Notes under the pieces: generated by a model
The model's input: the letters and a program-made list of their open reading frames with translations, nothing else
What the model was told of the DNA's origin: nothing
The model's database searches: none
Part shown: piece by piece, positions 16,766 through 24,571 of the stretch
How the letters are laid out: each line of letters opens with the position of its first letter
Numbering within the stretch: position 1 is the stretch's first letter
Origin: DATMRF01 sp035566435
GTDB lineage: Bacteria > Verrucomicrobiota > Verrucomicrobiia > Limisphaerales > UBA8199
Length of the DNA stretch: 64,000 nucleotides
Assembly (NCBI GenBank): GCA_035566435.1
Contig: DATMRF010000120.1
Coordinates: 44,864-108,863, forward strand
Reading direction: 5' to 3'
Program-made: the position numbers and the translations under genes

Positions 16766-17794
16766 TCAGCGATCATTGCCGGGAGGCGCGGTCGGGGACG
16801 GAGGGTCGGGTCGAGGAAGAACAGTGTCGATCGAGTTTGAGGAATAGAATTGAGCTAATGGGAGCAACAACGCTTCGAGCTGGCGATAGTACTCATCTTC
16901 GGTCGACTCGCCTTTCTTGTCACGGAACAGGAGGACGGCGCGTTCCAGTTGGTCGCGTTGGGTGCGCTGTTCCATCGTAAGCGTCCGTTCGGTATCGCTG
17001 TTGACCAGATAGAATTGGCGCGCCAGCAGGCCATCCAAAGGCGTGTTTTCCTTGGGGCGCTTAGTTGCGCGCAAGCCGCGGAACCAGTCGGCCGGGGTGC
17101 CCAGGCCGTCGCCGTTATCGTCGAGCAACGCATGCTCGGAGGCGAGGCGGCCTTCGACTTTGTAGAATTCAGCGACCTGGCGGGAGGCGGTCAGGAAAGC
17201 CTCGAGAAGCGAGACCTGGCCGTCTTTGTCGAGGTCGGCCTCCGAGCTGGTGATGGCTTCGGCGAGGAATTGTCCGAACCGGGTGTAGTTCTGCTCGTAG
17301 CCGCTGCGGGTGGCGGTGATGATGACCCGGTTGGTAGCGGAGAGTTTGTTGAGGAAGGGCGCGCTGGCGGAGGCGGTGTTAAGGACGGCCAGCGGGCGGT
17401 GAAAAGGCTGAAGCCACAGGGCCAGTTCGGTGGCCGAGAAGTCCGGTCCGCGCAGGTTGAACCGGGCTTCTTTGCCGTCGAAGGTTCCGTGTCCGAGCAA
17501 CACGAGCCAAAGCTGGGCGAGGCCGTTCCTGGGCTCAGCGGCGAGGGTTAGTTTGAGCCGGTCGTAATCGTTGGTCTGGCTTTCGGTATCGAGACCGATG
17601 GTGACATGGCGGCAGTTTGCCTGGGAGCAGGCTTTAGTCCAGAGATCAGCCTGGCGGACGAAGTTGCTGCCGAACTCGGGGTCACCGGGGGCGCCGACGA
17701 CGATGATAACGGTGGTGTGGGAGGCGGTGTCGGGAGCGCTGAAGGCGGGAAGGGCGGAGGAGAAGAGGAAGGCGAGAAGAACGGGCTTTAGCAA
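16766..17794 (-). CDS. Caspase/C13-fold protein with likely lost catalytic cysteine
   Basis: From the proposed TTG 17794 this is a 342-residue exported protein (signal LLKPVLLAFLFSSALPAFSA). The core resembles C13/C14 peptidases: a beta strand VIIVVGAPGD, a histidine loop LWLVLLGHGTFDGKEARF, and AVLNTASASAPFLNKL where active relatives carry a Cys, then NRVIITATRSGYEQNYTRFG. With Ala/Ser in place of Cys, peptidase activity is doubtful. An EF-hand-like loop DLDKDGQVSLLEAF follows. The frame stays open upstream through repeat-derived sequence, so the exact start is uncertain. It is the last gene of the MoxR/BatA operon, 249 bases after the VWA gene. Confidence 0.7.
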   Translation of the reverse strand: MLKPVLLAFLFSSALPAFSAPDTASHTTVIIVVGAPGDPEFGSNFVRQADLWTKACSQANCRHVTIGLDTESQTNDYDRLKLTLAAEPRNGLAQLWLVLLGHGTFDGKEARFNLRGPDFSATELALWLQPFHRPLAVLNTASASAPFLNKLSATNRVIITATRSGYEQNYTRFGQFLAEAITSSEADLDKDGQVSLLEAFLTASRQVAEFYKVEGRLASEHALLDDNGDGLGTPADWFRGLRATKRPKENTPLDGLLARQFYLVNSDTERTLTMEQRTQRDQLERAVLLFRDKKGESTEDEYYRQLEALLLPLAQFYSSNSIDTVLPRPDPPSPTAPPGNDR

Positions 17795-17846
17795 AGAGAG
17801 GGGGGGCAAGCAGGCGCTACGGCGGTGCAGTTCAGCAAGAGTTTTT

Positions 17847-17880
17847 AACGCAAGGGCGCAGAGATGCAAAGGCGCAAAGG
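17847..17880. repeat. AACGCAAAGGCGCAAAG-type repeat
   Basis: AACGCAAGGGCGCAGAGATG then CAAAGGCGCAAAGG form a degenerate tandem of a 9-nt unit. Related stretches lie at 59430-59463 and 59506-59540, always at gene borders. Confidence 0.5.
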
Positions 17881-17956
17881 ATTTGCTGGTGCTGGCAGGG
17901 GTGTCAGGGGTTACTGAAAGGTGGCTAGCGCTCGTGTTGCGCGGCTCGATTCCAAC

Positions 17957-17979
17957 GGGGACGTGGCCGTCCCCGCCCC
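17957..17979 (+). repeat. Dispersed palindromic repeat, copy 2
   Basis: GGGGACGTGGCCGTCCCC followed by GCCCC, identical to the copy at 10170. It lies in the spacer between the VWA gene and the caspase-fold gene, in direct orientation with copy 3. Confidence 0.8.
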
Positions 17980-18004
17980 TTGCACCTCGCTGTTCGTTCG
18001 CGAC

Positions 18005-18027
18005 GGGGACGTGGCCGTCCCCGCCTC
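18005..18027 (+). repeat. Dispersed palindromic repeat, copy 3
   Basis: The same 18-nt core as copy 2, followed by GCCTC, 48 bases further on. It lies 16 bases past the stop of the VWA gene and could act as an mRNA 3' hairpin. Confidence 0.8.
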
Positions 18028-18042
18028 TGGAGGGTTGTGCGG

Positions 18043-20658
18043 TCACGGCAAACCTTTCCAGCGGCGGAGGCCCCATTCGGCGGCCAGGCAGGCGAGCGCG
18101 AAGCCGAACATCGCCGGGGTGTGCCACAGAGGCCAGGTCCAGGACTCCATCACCGGCGCGTGACGGTGAGGCAGGTTGCGGGCGAACTGGTCAAGTTTGT
18201 CAGCCGAAACGAGCTCGCCGCCGGTCGCACGGGCTATGGTTTCGAGCAGCGCGATGTTTGGCGCCAGGGAACGGAATTCTTCGGCGGCGAGGTCGGTACT
18301 CCAGCCGCCAGCGGCGCGGCCCACTTCGACGCCGTCCGAGTTGGTGACGCAGACACTGGCTTGGTAGCCACCCGTGGCCCGCGGCACGTAGGCAGCTTCA
18401 TAGAGCCCCGGCTCGGTCGCCGAGGCCTCCGCCGGGAGGCGAATGACGTTGGTTTCGCCGCCGGGGCCGGGCTCGGTCATGACCGGCTGAACCGTCAGGC
18501 TGATGCCGGCGTTATCGAGCGGCTGGAATTTCGGGTCGCGAACGCGCACCTGTAATTTGACTGCGCCGTTAGGCGAGTCCGCTTCAGGGTCGGCCAAAAG
18601 GTCAACGCGGTTGGGAACGTCGTTCACCAGCCAGCGCATCAACTGGCGCCAGGCTTTGTCCATGTCGTGGTGGGCGTCGGTGTCATGAAAACCCCAGCGC
18701 CAGACATCGCCAAGCGTCAGGGCGGCGGTGCGGCCGCGGCCAAAACGCTGAACCACCAGGGCCGGAAGGGATTTCCCGTCCGCATCGGCGACGGTGGCAA
18801 TGATGCTCGCGCCGGGTTTGACCTCGCGGACGCGATTGAGCACCTGGAAGGGGGCCATGCCTTGCAGGCGCGCCTTCTCGTCCGCTTCGTTGTCGCGCAG
18901 CCGCGCCCAGGGTTGCAGCCAGCCTTCGCGGGTCAACTCGAGGCGCAGCGGCCCCGGCGGGTTGGTTTCCTCGGCGGGATCGAGATAAACGGGCAGCATG
19001 TCGCCGATGGGCGTCCGTTGATACCGGCCCTGCTGAAACGATTCCATGCCGCCGAGCATGAGAAAGCCGCCGCCGCGTTCCGACACGAACCGCTGCAGCA
19101 GGGCCGCCTGGTCGGGCGTGAAGAATTCCGCTTCGAGGTGATCGACAATCACAGCGTGGTAGGCGTACAGGTCCTCGGGTGTGGTGGGGAAACCGGCGCG
19201 CAGCTCGAATTCGTCGCGGGTATTGAGCCGGACCACCACCGGCTGGTCGTAGCGTTCGACATCCTCGACCGCCTGGTTGCCGAAACCGCGGAACAGCGGG
19301 TTGCTAGTCTCGCCGGGGCGGCCCATGAAAGTGAACTTCGGTTCCCGCTTCGCGATGCGAATCAGGCCGACGAGCTGCAACTGGTCGTCTTCCTGGACGG
19401 CGCGGTTCAGGAATTTAAACTCCCAGGTAGGCCGGCCCGTCACATAGAGGATGCGGTAGGGACCGTGCCCGCGGTCCACGACCACTACTGAGGTGTTGTT
19501 CGCCAGGGTCGCTTCCTCGGTTTTCTGGGGCTGGTCTGGCGTTACGGCTTCGTTCTTGGCGCGCACGCTGACGCGGTAAAAGGAGAGTCCGTGCTTTTCC
19601 GGCCGCAACTGAAAGCGGAACGCGAGCAGATCATTCTCGTTGCGCGCCTTGAGCGTCTGTTCCATGACCTGTTTCCCGGAAACATCCAGCAACCGGGCGA
19701 CAATCGACTCGCCGCGGCAGCCGGCGGCGGAGATGTCGGCCTGGATTGAGACGGGCGCGTCCTCGAAATCAGTTTGGGTCGTGCGGACCTGCCGGATGGC
19801 GATGTCGCGGAACTGCCCCGGGTTGCCCAGCAGCACGGGGTAAACCGGCGGCAAGCCCGCCAGAGCGGCCGGGCCGGGGAGATCGGTGGCATTGCCATCC
19901 GTGAACAGCAGGATGCCGGCAAGAGGCCGGCCATGGTAGCGTTCAGCCAGTGCGCGCAGACTGGCGCCAATAGCGGAGGCGCGGCCGTCGAAGGCGAGTT
20001 CGCTGAAATCCCGGGTGCTTTGCAGACGGGCATCGAAATAATAGCGCCGGACGTCAAAGTTCTCCTCCAACGTTCCCTGCCACCCGGCCCGCTGAGGATT
20101 GAGGAGGTCGAGCAGGGAATCACCCCGGCTGCGGTTCGCGCCGTGGTCTTTGACCTGCAAGCTCTGGCTGTTGTCGGCGACGATGGAAAAGAGGTTGGCG
20201 CCGGGGCGAGCGCGTTGGCCGGACCAGAGGGGTTCCAGCAAACAGACGGCGAGGGCGGCAAAGGCAAGGGCTTTGAGAGCGAAGCAGAGCCAAGGGAGGG
20301 GGTCATTGCTTGCGGGTCGCCCCCCGTTCTCTGCGGGGACGTGGCCGTCCCCGCCCCTGGGTGTGGCGCGATAGGACCAGCATAATAGCGACAAGGCGAC
20401 GAGCAGGACGGCGGCAGCGAACGAGAGCCAGTGAGAGCCTGAGAAGATGAGGGTTGAGAGCGCGTGTGGAAAATGGGGGAGGCTATCGCTTTGTGCGAAG
20501 AAAAGCGGCAGAGGACTGCCGCACTCCAAAACCCGGCGGGTGTAGCTGCGATTTACGGCGAGCGCTCGCGTTTTGGAGTGCGGGCAGTCCTCTGCCGCTT
20601 TCGAATCCTGGGTCAAGGACTGCACGACAGTTCTAATCAAACCGCACGAGGCGCACAT
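18043..20658 (-). CDS. VWA/glutamine-amidotransferase-fold membrane protein
   Basis: This is an 871-residue protein with two N-terminal membrane helices (LSFAAAVLLVALSLLCW, LCFALKALAFAALAVCLLEP), a VWA-like domain with the metal motif DNSQS and LLFTDGNATD, Ig-like strands, a GATase1-like segment (ERGGGFLMLGGMESFQQGRY) and a last helix near the C-terminus. This layout is that of the large VWA partners of MoxR/BatA operons, thought to act in envelope maintenance. ATG 20658 lies 10 bases after the stop of the DUF4175 gene. Residues 20-53 are encoded by a 100-nt hairpin repeat and residues about 101-108 (GGDGHVPA) by another repeat, so the native N-terminus may differ. Confidence 0.8.
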   Translation of the reverse strand: MCASCGLIRTVVQSLTQDSKAAEDCPHSKTRALAVNRSYTRRVLECGSPLPLFFAQSDSLPHFPHALSTLIFSGSHWLSFAAAVLLVALSLLCWSYRATPRGGDGHVPAENGGRPASNDPLPWLCFALKALAFAALAVCLLEPLWSGQRARPGANLFSIVADNSQSLQVKDHGANRSRGDSLLDLLNPQRAGWQGTLEENFDVRRYYFDARLQSTRDFSELAFDGRASAIGASLRALAERYHGRPLAGILLFTDGNATDLPGPAALAGLPPVYPVLLGNPGQFRDIAIRQVRTTQTDFEDAPVSIQADISAAGCRGESIVARLLDVSGKQVMEQTLKARNENDLLAFRFQLRPEKHGLSFYRVSVRAKNEAVTPDQPQKTEEATLANNTSVVVVDRGHGPYRILYVTGRPTWEFKFLNRAVQEDDQLQLVGLIRIAKREPKFTFMGRPGETSNPLFRGFGNQAVEDVERYDQPVVVRLNTRDEFELRAGFPTTPEDLYAYHAVIVDHLEAEFFTPDQAALLQRFVSERGGGFLMLGGMESFQQGRYQRTPIGDMLPVYLDPAEETNPPGPLRLELTREGWLQPWARLRDNEADEKARLQGMAPFQVLNRVREVKPGASIIATVADADGKSLPALVVQRFGRGRTAALTLGDVWRWGFHDTDAHHDMDKAWRQLMRWLVNDVPNRVDLLADPEADSPNGAVKLQVRVRDPKFQPLDNAGISLTVQPVMTEPGPGGETNVIRLPAEASATEPGLYEAAYVPRATGGYQASVCVTNSDGVEVGRAAGGWSTDLAAEEFRSLAPNIALLETIARATGGELVSADKLDQFARNLPHRHAPVMESWTWPLWHTPAMFGFALACLAAEWGLRRWKGLP
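20335..20357 (+). repeat. Dispersed palindromic repeat, copy 4
   Basis: GGGGACGTGGCCGTCCCC plus GCCCC, identical to the copies at 10170 and 17957. It is translated in frame as GGDGHVPA in the loop between the two N-terminal helices of the VWA protein. Confidence 0.8.
20502..20601. repeat. Large inverted repeat (hairpin, about 31-bp stem)
   Basis: The left arm (20502-20532) starts AAAGCGGCAGAGGACTGCCG; the right arm (20570-20601) is its reverse complement apart from one extra base. The 37-nt loop includes GTAGCTGCGATTTACGG. It lies in the coding start of the VWA gene. The structure is that of a REPIN-like or small MITE-like element. Confidence 0.8.
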
Positions 20659-20668
20659 GGGTCAGGCT

Positions 20669-23600
20669 TCAGTTCCCTTTTTCCTTGCCCAGCTCTTCGT
20701 AGTAGCGGCGTACCAGCTCGGAGTAACGGTTTGGAACCGGGTCGCGGTCGATGGGGACGAGGGCTTCTTTGGACTCGCGGCGCGCCAGTTCGTCCGCGAG
20801 GCGGTCACGCACTTCCTGAAGCGGTTTCATCACTTGCAGGCGGACGACCGCCCAATCGGGCTTCTTGCGGCCGTGTTTATATTCCTGCCGCATGACGCGG
20901 ACACGGTCCCGGGCCACGGCGACCCGGTTCCGCAAATCGGGCTGGTCGAGCATCTCCTCGACATCGCGCAAGCGGTCCGACCAGGGGCCGTAATCCGCGC
21001 CGGTGATGGGTCCGGCCAGGCGCAGAGCTTCATTATCGAGGAGTCGATCCAGCCCGCCACCTCCATTTTCGTCAAGACGTCCGCCGGCTGTGCCGGCCGC
21101 AAGGGAAGTGTTTCCGCCGGAATCGGCTTGGCGCGCAGCGGGATCGTTTTGGCCGGTGGCATTGTCGGGCTGACGCGCAGCCGAGGCTGAATCCTGGTTT
21201 TGCCTTTGCCCGTTGTTGGCGGCAACCCGCGGCGAGCGATCAGGACTGCCACCCGGCCGGTTGTTCTGGGATGGTTCGAGATTGGTTTGGGATTGGCTGT
21301 TGCCGGCCTGGGCCATTTCCTTTTGCAGCTCCTCGGTTAACTGGTCGAGTTGCTGTTGCGCCAAGCGCATCGCTTCGGCTTCGTCGCCGAGCATGCTTTC
21401 GGCGGCGCGTTCAACTCCCCGCTTCAGGTTGTCGATGTTAGCGCCAACCCGGCGGCTGGTTTCATCCGCCTGGGGCAAGAAGCCCAGGCGCAATAGTTCG
21501 GCGGTGAGATCCATCAATTTCGCGCCGTCCGGCTCAGTGCTCTCTTTGAGCTGGTCGTAAAGGCTGCGAGTCATTAGCCGGCGTTCGAGCAACTGGTCCT
21601 GGGTTTCGTTCACGCCCTTGGCGGTGTCCTGGGTGAATTGCCGGACAGTGTCGTAGAGCTGGCGCGAGAGCAGGGGCTCAGCCTGCTCCGCCTGCTGAGA
21701 GACCTGGGTGGCGCGGTCAACGAGGTTGGTCAGGCGCTCCTTTTGGCGGGCGACCTCATTTTGTATGCCCTTAGTTTCGGGGGAACCAGAGAGCGATTTG
21801 TGTTCTTGGGAATTCTCCGCCTCCATCTTCTTCGACAGGTCTTCCTGCTGGCGCGCCAGTTCGCGGGCCTCGCTGCGCATGTCGCGCAGCTCATTGGAGA
21901 ATTGGCTGGCGTTCCGCTGGCGCATCCCATCGTGGAGCTGCTGGAACTGGCGTTGGGCGCGTGTCCCGGAGGCGAGGGCCTGGGCGGCGGCGCCCTGGGC
22001 GGCGGCCTCGGCAGCGCGTTGGACGTCGTCGCGCGTCTGGTCCAACTGGCGGCGCTCGTCGTTCATGGCGGATTGGTTTTCGGGACGGTCCATGCGCTGG
22101 CGCAATTCGTCCACGTCGGCGAGCATCTGCTGTTCCTGCTCCTGCAGGCGCTTGAGGCGGCGCTGGATTTCCTCGCGCTCCTGATCGGTGCGGGCTTCCT
22201 GCAAGGCGGTCTGCAGCTCCTTGAGGCGGTCATTCAAATCCTGCTGGCGGCGCGCGAGTTCCTGCAGGCGATTCGCCACCTGCAACTGTTCGCGGCGCTG
22301 AGGGCTTTGCGGCGACTGTGCCAGGCGCTGCGTTTCGTAACGGTTTTCGGACTGCGTCAGATCCATTTGTTCAAGCTGCCGCTGCATTTGCTGGCCCTGC
22401 GCGCCGCCTTGCTGATTCCGGCTGCGCGAACGGGAGACCTGGTATTCGTGTTCCTGTAACTTCAGCAGCGCCTGGTAAGCCGCCTGCTCGGCAGCCAATG
22501 CTTCGGGCAACGCAGAGGGCGATTGAGCAGCCTGGCTCAGCCGGGCGAGGGCCTTTTCCATTTGTTTGGATGCGTTCGACCAAAGAGCGGAGGCACGCGG
22601 GTCCTGCTGGCGGCTCAGAGCGGCGTTTGCCTGCTCGAGTGCCTGGGCCTGGGAATCACGCACAACGCCGGCGTCAGTTTCGTAGCCCGGCTTACTGGCA
22701 CGGGGAGGAGAGGCCTCATCACGAGCCTGGGAAGTTTCGGCAGACCTCGGTTGAGCAGGCTCCGGTTGACTGTCCGGTTCGTCTGCGCCAACCGCGGCAA
22801 GGAAAACGACTCTGGAAAGCGTGTTCTTCAACTGGCTGAATTCCGACTTTCCTGACCCTGTCGATCCGCGCTCGCGGTAGAACGTTCCTTGGGGAACGGG
22901 AGCGGCGCGGTCCGGAGTCGGATGGGTATTGAGAGGGTGGTTGGGATCTGGAGGGATTCCTTGTGAACCGCTCTCCTGTTTAAGCAACTTCCAAGTCGCG
23001 CCGATGATTTGTTTTTGCAATTCGGCGAGGCGGCCCGTTCGGCCGCCCGCTTGCCCGGCCTGTGGCTGCGATTGGCCGTCCATGCCCTGCCCTTCCCGAA
23101 ACACCTCTTCGAACGGCCGCACCTCCGCGAAAAAGAGGTCACCGGTGGTACGCCGCACCTGGCCGTTGGGGCCGATGTCATCGGCCCAGACGAACCAGGA
23201 AACGAGTTGATCGGGCTGGAGCTCGAGCTGCTCCAGGCGCAGCAAATATTGAAACGGCCGTTTTTCCTTGCCCGGCACATCGCGACCCAGTTCGACAAAC
23301 TTCGTCTCCTGCCCGACCATCGCATACCCGAGCCCATACGCCTGGACGCCGAAGTCGTCCCAAACCGTTCCTTCGAACGAGACTTCTTCCAGGGGGGAAG
23401 GCCGGAGGTCCCCGCGCGGCAAGGCCAGGTGAACCTCCGGCGGCCGGTTCTTCAACACCGCGAACACAAATTGCGACTGAACCTTGTTGGTCCGGCCATC
23501 GGCATCGACAAGTTGCAGCTCGTAGGTGGCGTTCGTCTCCAGCGGAAACTGCGTTAGCGACGCCGAGGGTCGGTTGGTGTCCACATTTAGCGGGAGCGAG

Positions 23601-24571
23601 TTTCGGTTTTTGTCGCGGGCCACAAGTTGCGCTGAGACGACCGGTTTGTTGAGGTGAAGCGTCAGGTCCAGGTGGGAGCCCTCGATGGCGGTCACACGCC
23701 GGGTGTTCTCGGTATGTTGAGGAGGCTGCTTCGTGTAGTCGGGGAAAACGAGGCTTGCGTCCGCCGATTCAAGGCGCGGATGCTCAAAGACGGTCACGTG
23801 AAAGTCGCGGGTTTGCTTCCCGGCATATTCAATGTGATAGGACAGGTTAGTGGCGACCTCCGGGATCGCGCCGCCAAACATCGGGTCCGCGAGACTCTTG
23901 GCCAAAGGCATCCGTTGCACGGTTGCAGGCGATTGGCCGAGGACCAAATCAACAGTGGCGGGGAGAGGCCCCGTGAAGCGCGCGAGGACCACCAAAGTGT
24001 TGCCGCGTTCGAGGCTGACGTCGCCGGGGGTCACGGTGATGCCCGAAGCAAATTCCCGAGTGAAGACACCATGACCACGTGGCACGCGCAGCGCGAGCAA
24101 CGTGGCGACAAACAAGCCCAGCGCGACCCAGTGGGCCAGGTATGTCAGGCCGAGGCGCGCTCCGGGCATGACGTCAGACCAGTCGCTCTGCCGGCTGAGG
24201 CGAAGGACCTCATCGATTAGCCGCTGCTGCAGGTAGTTGAGTTCGCCTCCAACCAAGGGATGCTGCTGGACGGCGGTGAGCAGGCGACCGTCGAGTTCCG
24301 GATGGCGGGCCTCGATTGCGCGGGCGACTTCGCGCCAATCGGTTTCAACCTTCAGATGCTTCACAGACAGAATGATCGCAGCAACCAAGGCGGCCAAAGC
24401 GACCCCAGGCAACGCGAGGAAAGACGACCAACCGCTCTGGCGCTGGAGGGCAATGACCACAAGCCCGAGGCAGGCCGCGGCCACCCAGCAAATCGAGAGG
24501 GCGCGCCAAAGCCGAAACTGACGCTGCCGACGGGCAATCCTCCGAACCCGCGCTTGAAGTTCTTGATTCAT
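20669..24571 (-). CDS. DUF4175-family membrane protein with long Gln-rich coiled coil
   Basis: This is a 1300-residue protein. Two membrane helices near the N-terminus (ICWVAAACLGLVVIALQ and LPGVALAALVAAIILSV) and one near residue 150 are followed by an extracytoplasmic beta region with Ig-like strands. The C-terminal half is a long, highly charged coiled coil rich in Gln, Arg and Glu (QDLNDRLKELQTALQEAR, EEIQRRLKRLQEQEQQML). This is the usual design of DUF4175 proteins in MoxR/BatA operons. The start ATG overlaps the stop of the BatA gene by 4 nt, so the two are translationally coupled. The role is probably a scaffold or stress-related membrane complex; the biochemical function is unknown. 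Confidence 0.85.
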   Translation of the reverse strand: MNQELQARVRRIARRQRQFRLWRALSICWVAAACLGLVVIALQRQSGWSSFLALPGVALAALVAAIILSVKHLKVETDWREVARAIEARHPELDGRLLTAVQQHPLVGGELNYLQQRLIDEVLRLSRQSDWSDVMPGARLGLTYLAHWVALGLFVATLLALRVPRGHGVFTREFASGITVTPGDVSLERGNTLVVLARFTGPLPATVDLVLGQSPATVQRMPLAKSLADPMFGGAIPEVATNLSYHIEYAGKQTRDFHVTVFEHPRLESADASLVFPDYTKQPPQHTENTRRVTAIEGSHLDLTLHLNKPVVSAQLVARDKNRNSLPLNVDTNRPSASLTQFPLETNATYELQLVDADGRTNKVQSQFVFAVLKNRPPEVHLALPRGDLRPSPLEEVSFEGTVWDDFGVQAYGLGYAMVGQETKFVELGRDVPGKEKRPFQYLLRLEQLELQPDQLVSWFVWADDIGPNGQVRRTTGDLFFAEVRPFEEVFREGQGMDGQSQPQAGQAGGRTGRLAELQKQIIGATWKLLKQESGSQGIPPDPNHPLNTHPTPDRAAPVPQGTFYRERGSTGSGKSEFSQLKNTLSRVVFLAAVGADEPDSQPEPAQPRSAETSQARDEASPPRASKPGYETDAGVVRDSQAQALEQANAALSRQQDPRASALWSNASKQMEKALARLSQAAQSPSALPEALAAEQAAYQALLKLQEHEYQVSRSRSRNQQGGAQGQQMQRQLEQMDLTQSENRYETQRLAQSPQSPQRREQLQVANRLQELARRQQDLNDRLKELQTALQEARTDQEREEIQRRLKRLQEQEQQMLADVDELRQRMDRPENQSAMNDERRQLDQTRDDVQRAAEAAAQGAAAQALASGTRAQRQFQQLHDGMRQRNASQFSNELRDMRSEARELARQQEDLSKKMEAENSQEHKSLSGSPETKGIQNEVARQKERLTNLVDRATQVSQQAEQAEPLLSRQLYDTVRQFTQDTAKGVNETQDQLLERRLMTRSLYDQLKESTEPDGAKLMDLTAELLRLGFLPQADETSRRVGANIDNLKRGVERAAESMLGDEAEAMRLAQQQLDQLTEELQKEMAQAGNSQSQTNLEPSQNNRPGGSPDRSPRVAANNGQRQNQDSASAARQPDNATGQNDPAARQADSGGNTSLAAGTAGGRLDENGGGGLDRLLDNEALRLAGPITGADYGPWSDRLRDVEEMLDQPDLRNRVAVARDRVRVMRQEYKHGRKKPDWAVVRLQVMKPLQEVRDRLADELARRESKEALVPIDRDPVPNRYSELVRRYYEELGKEKGN

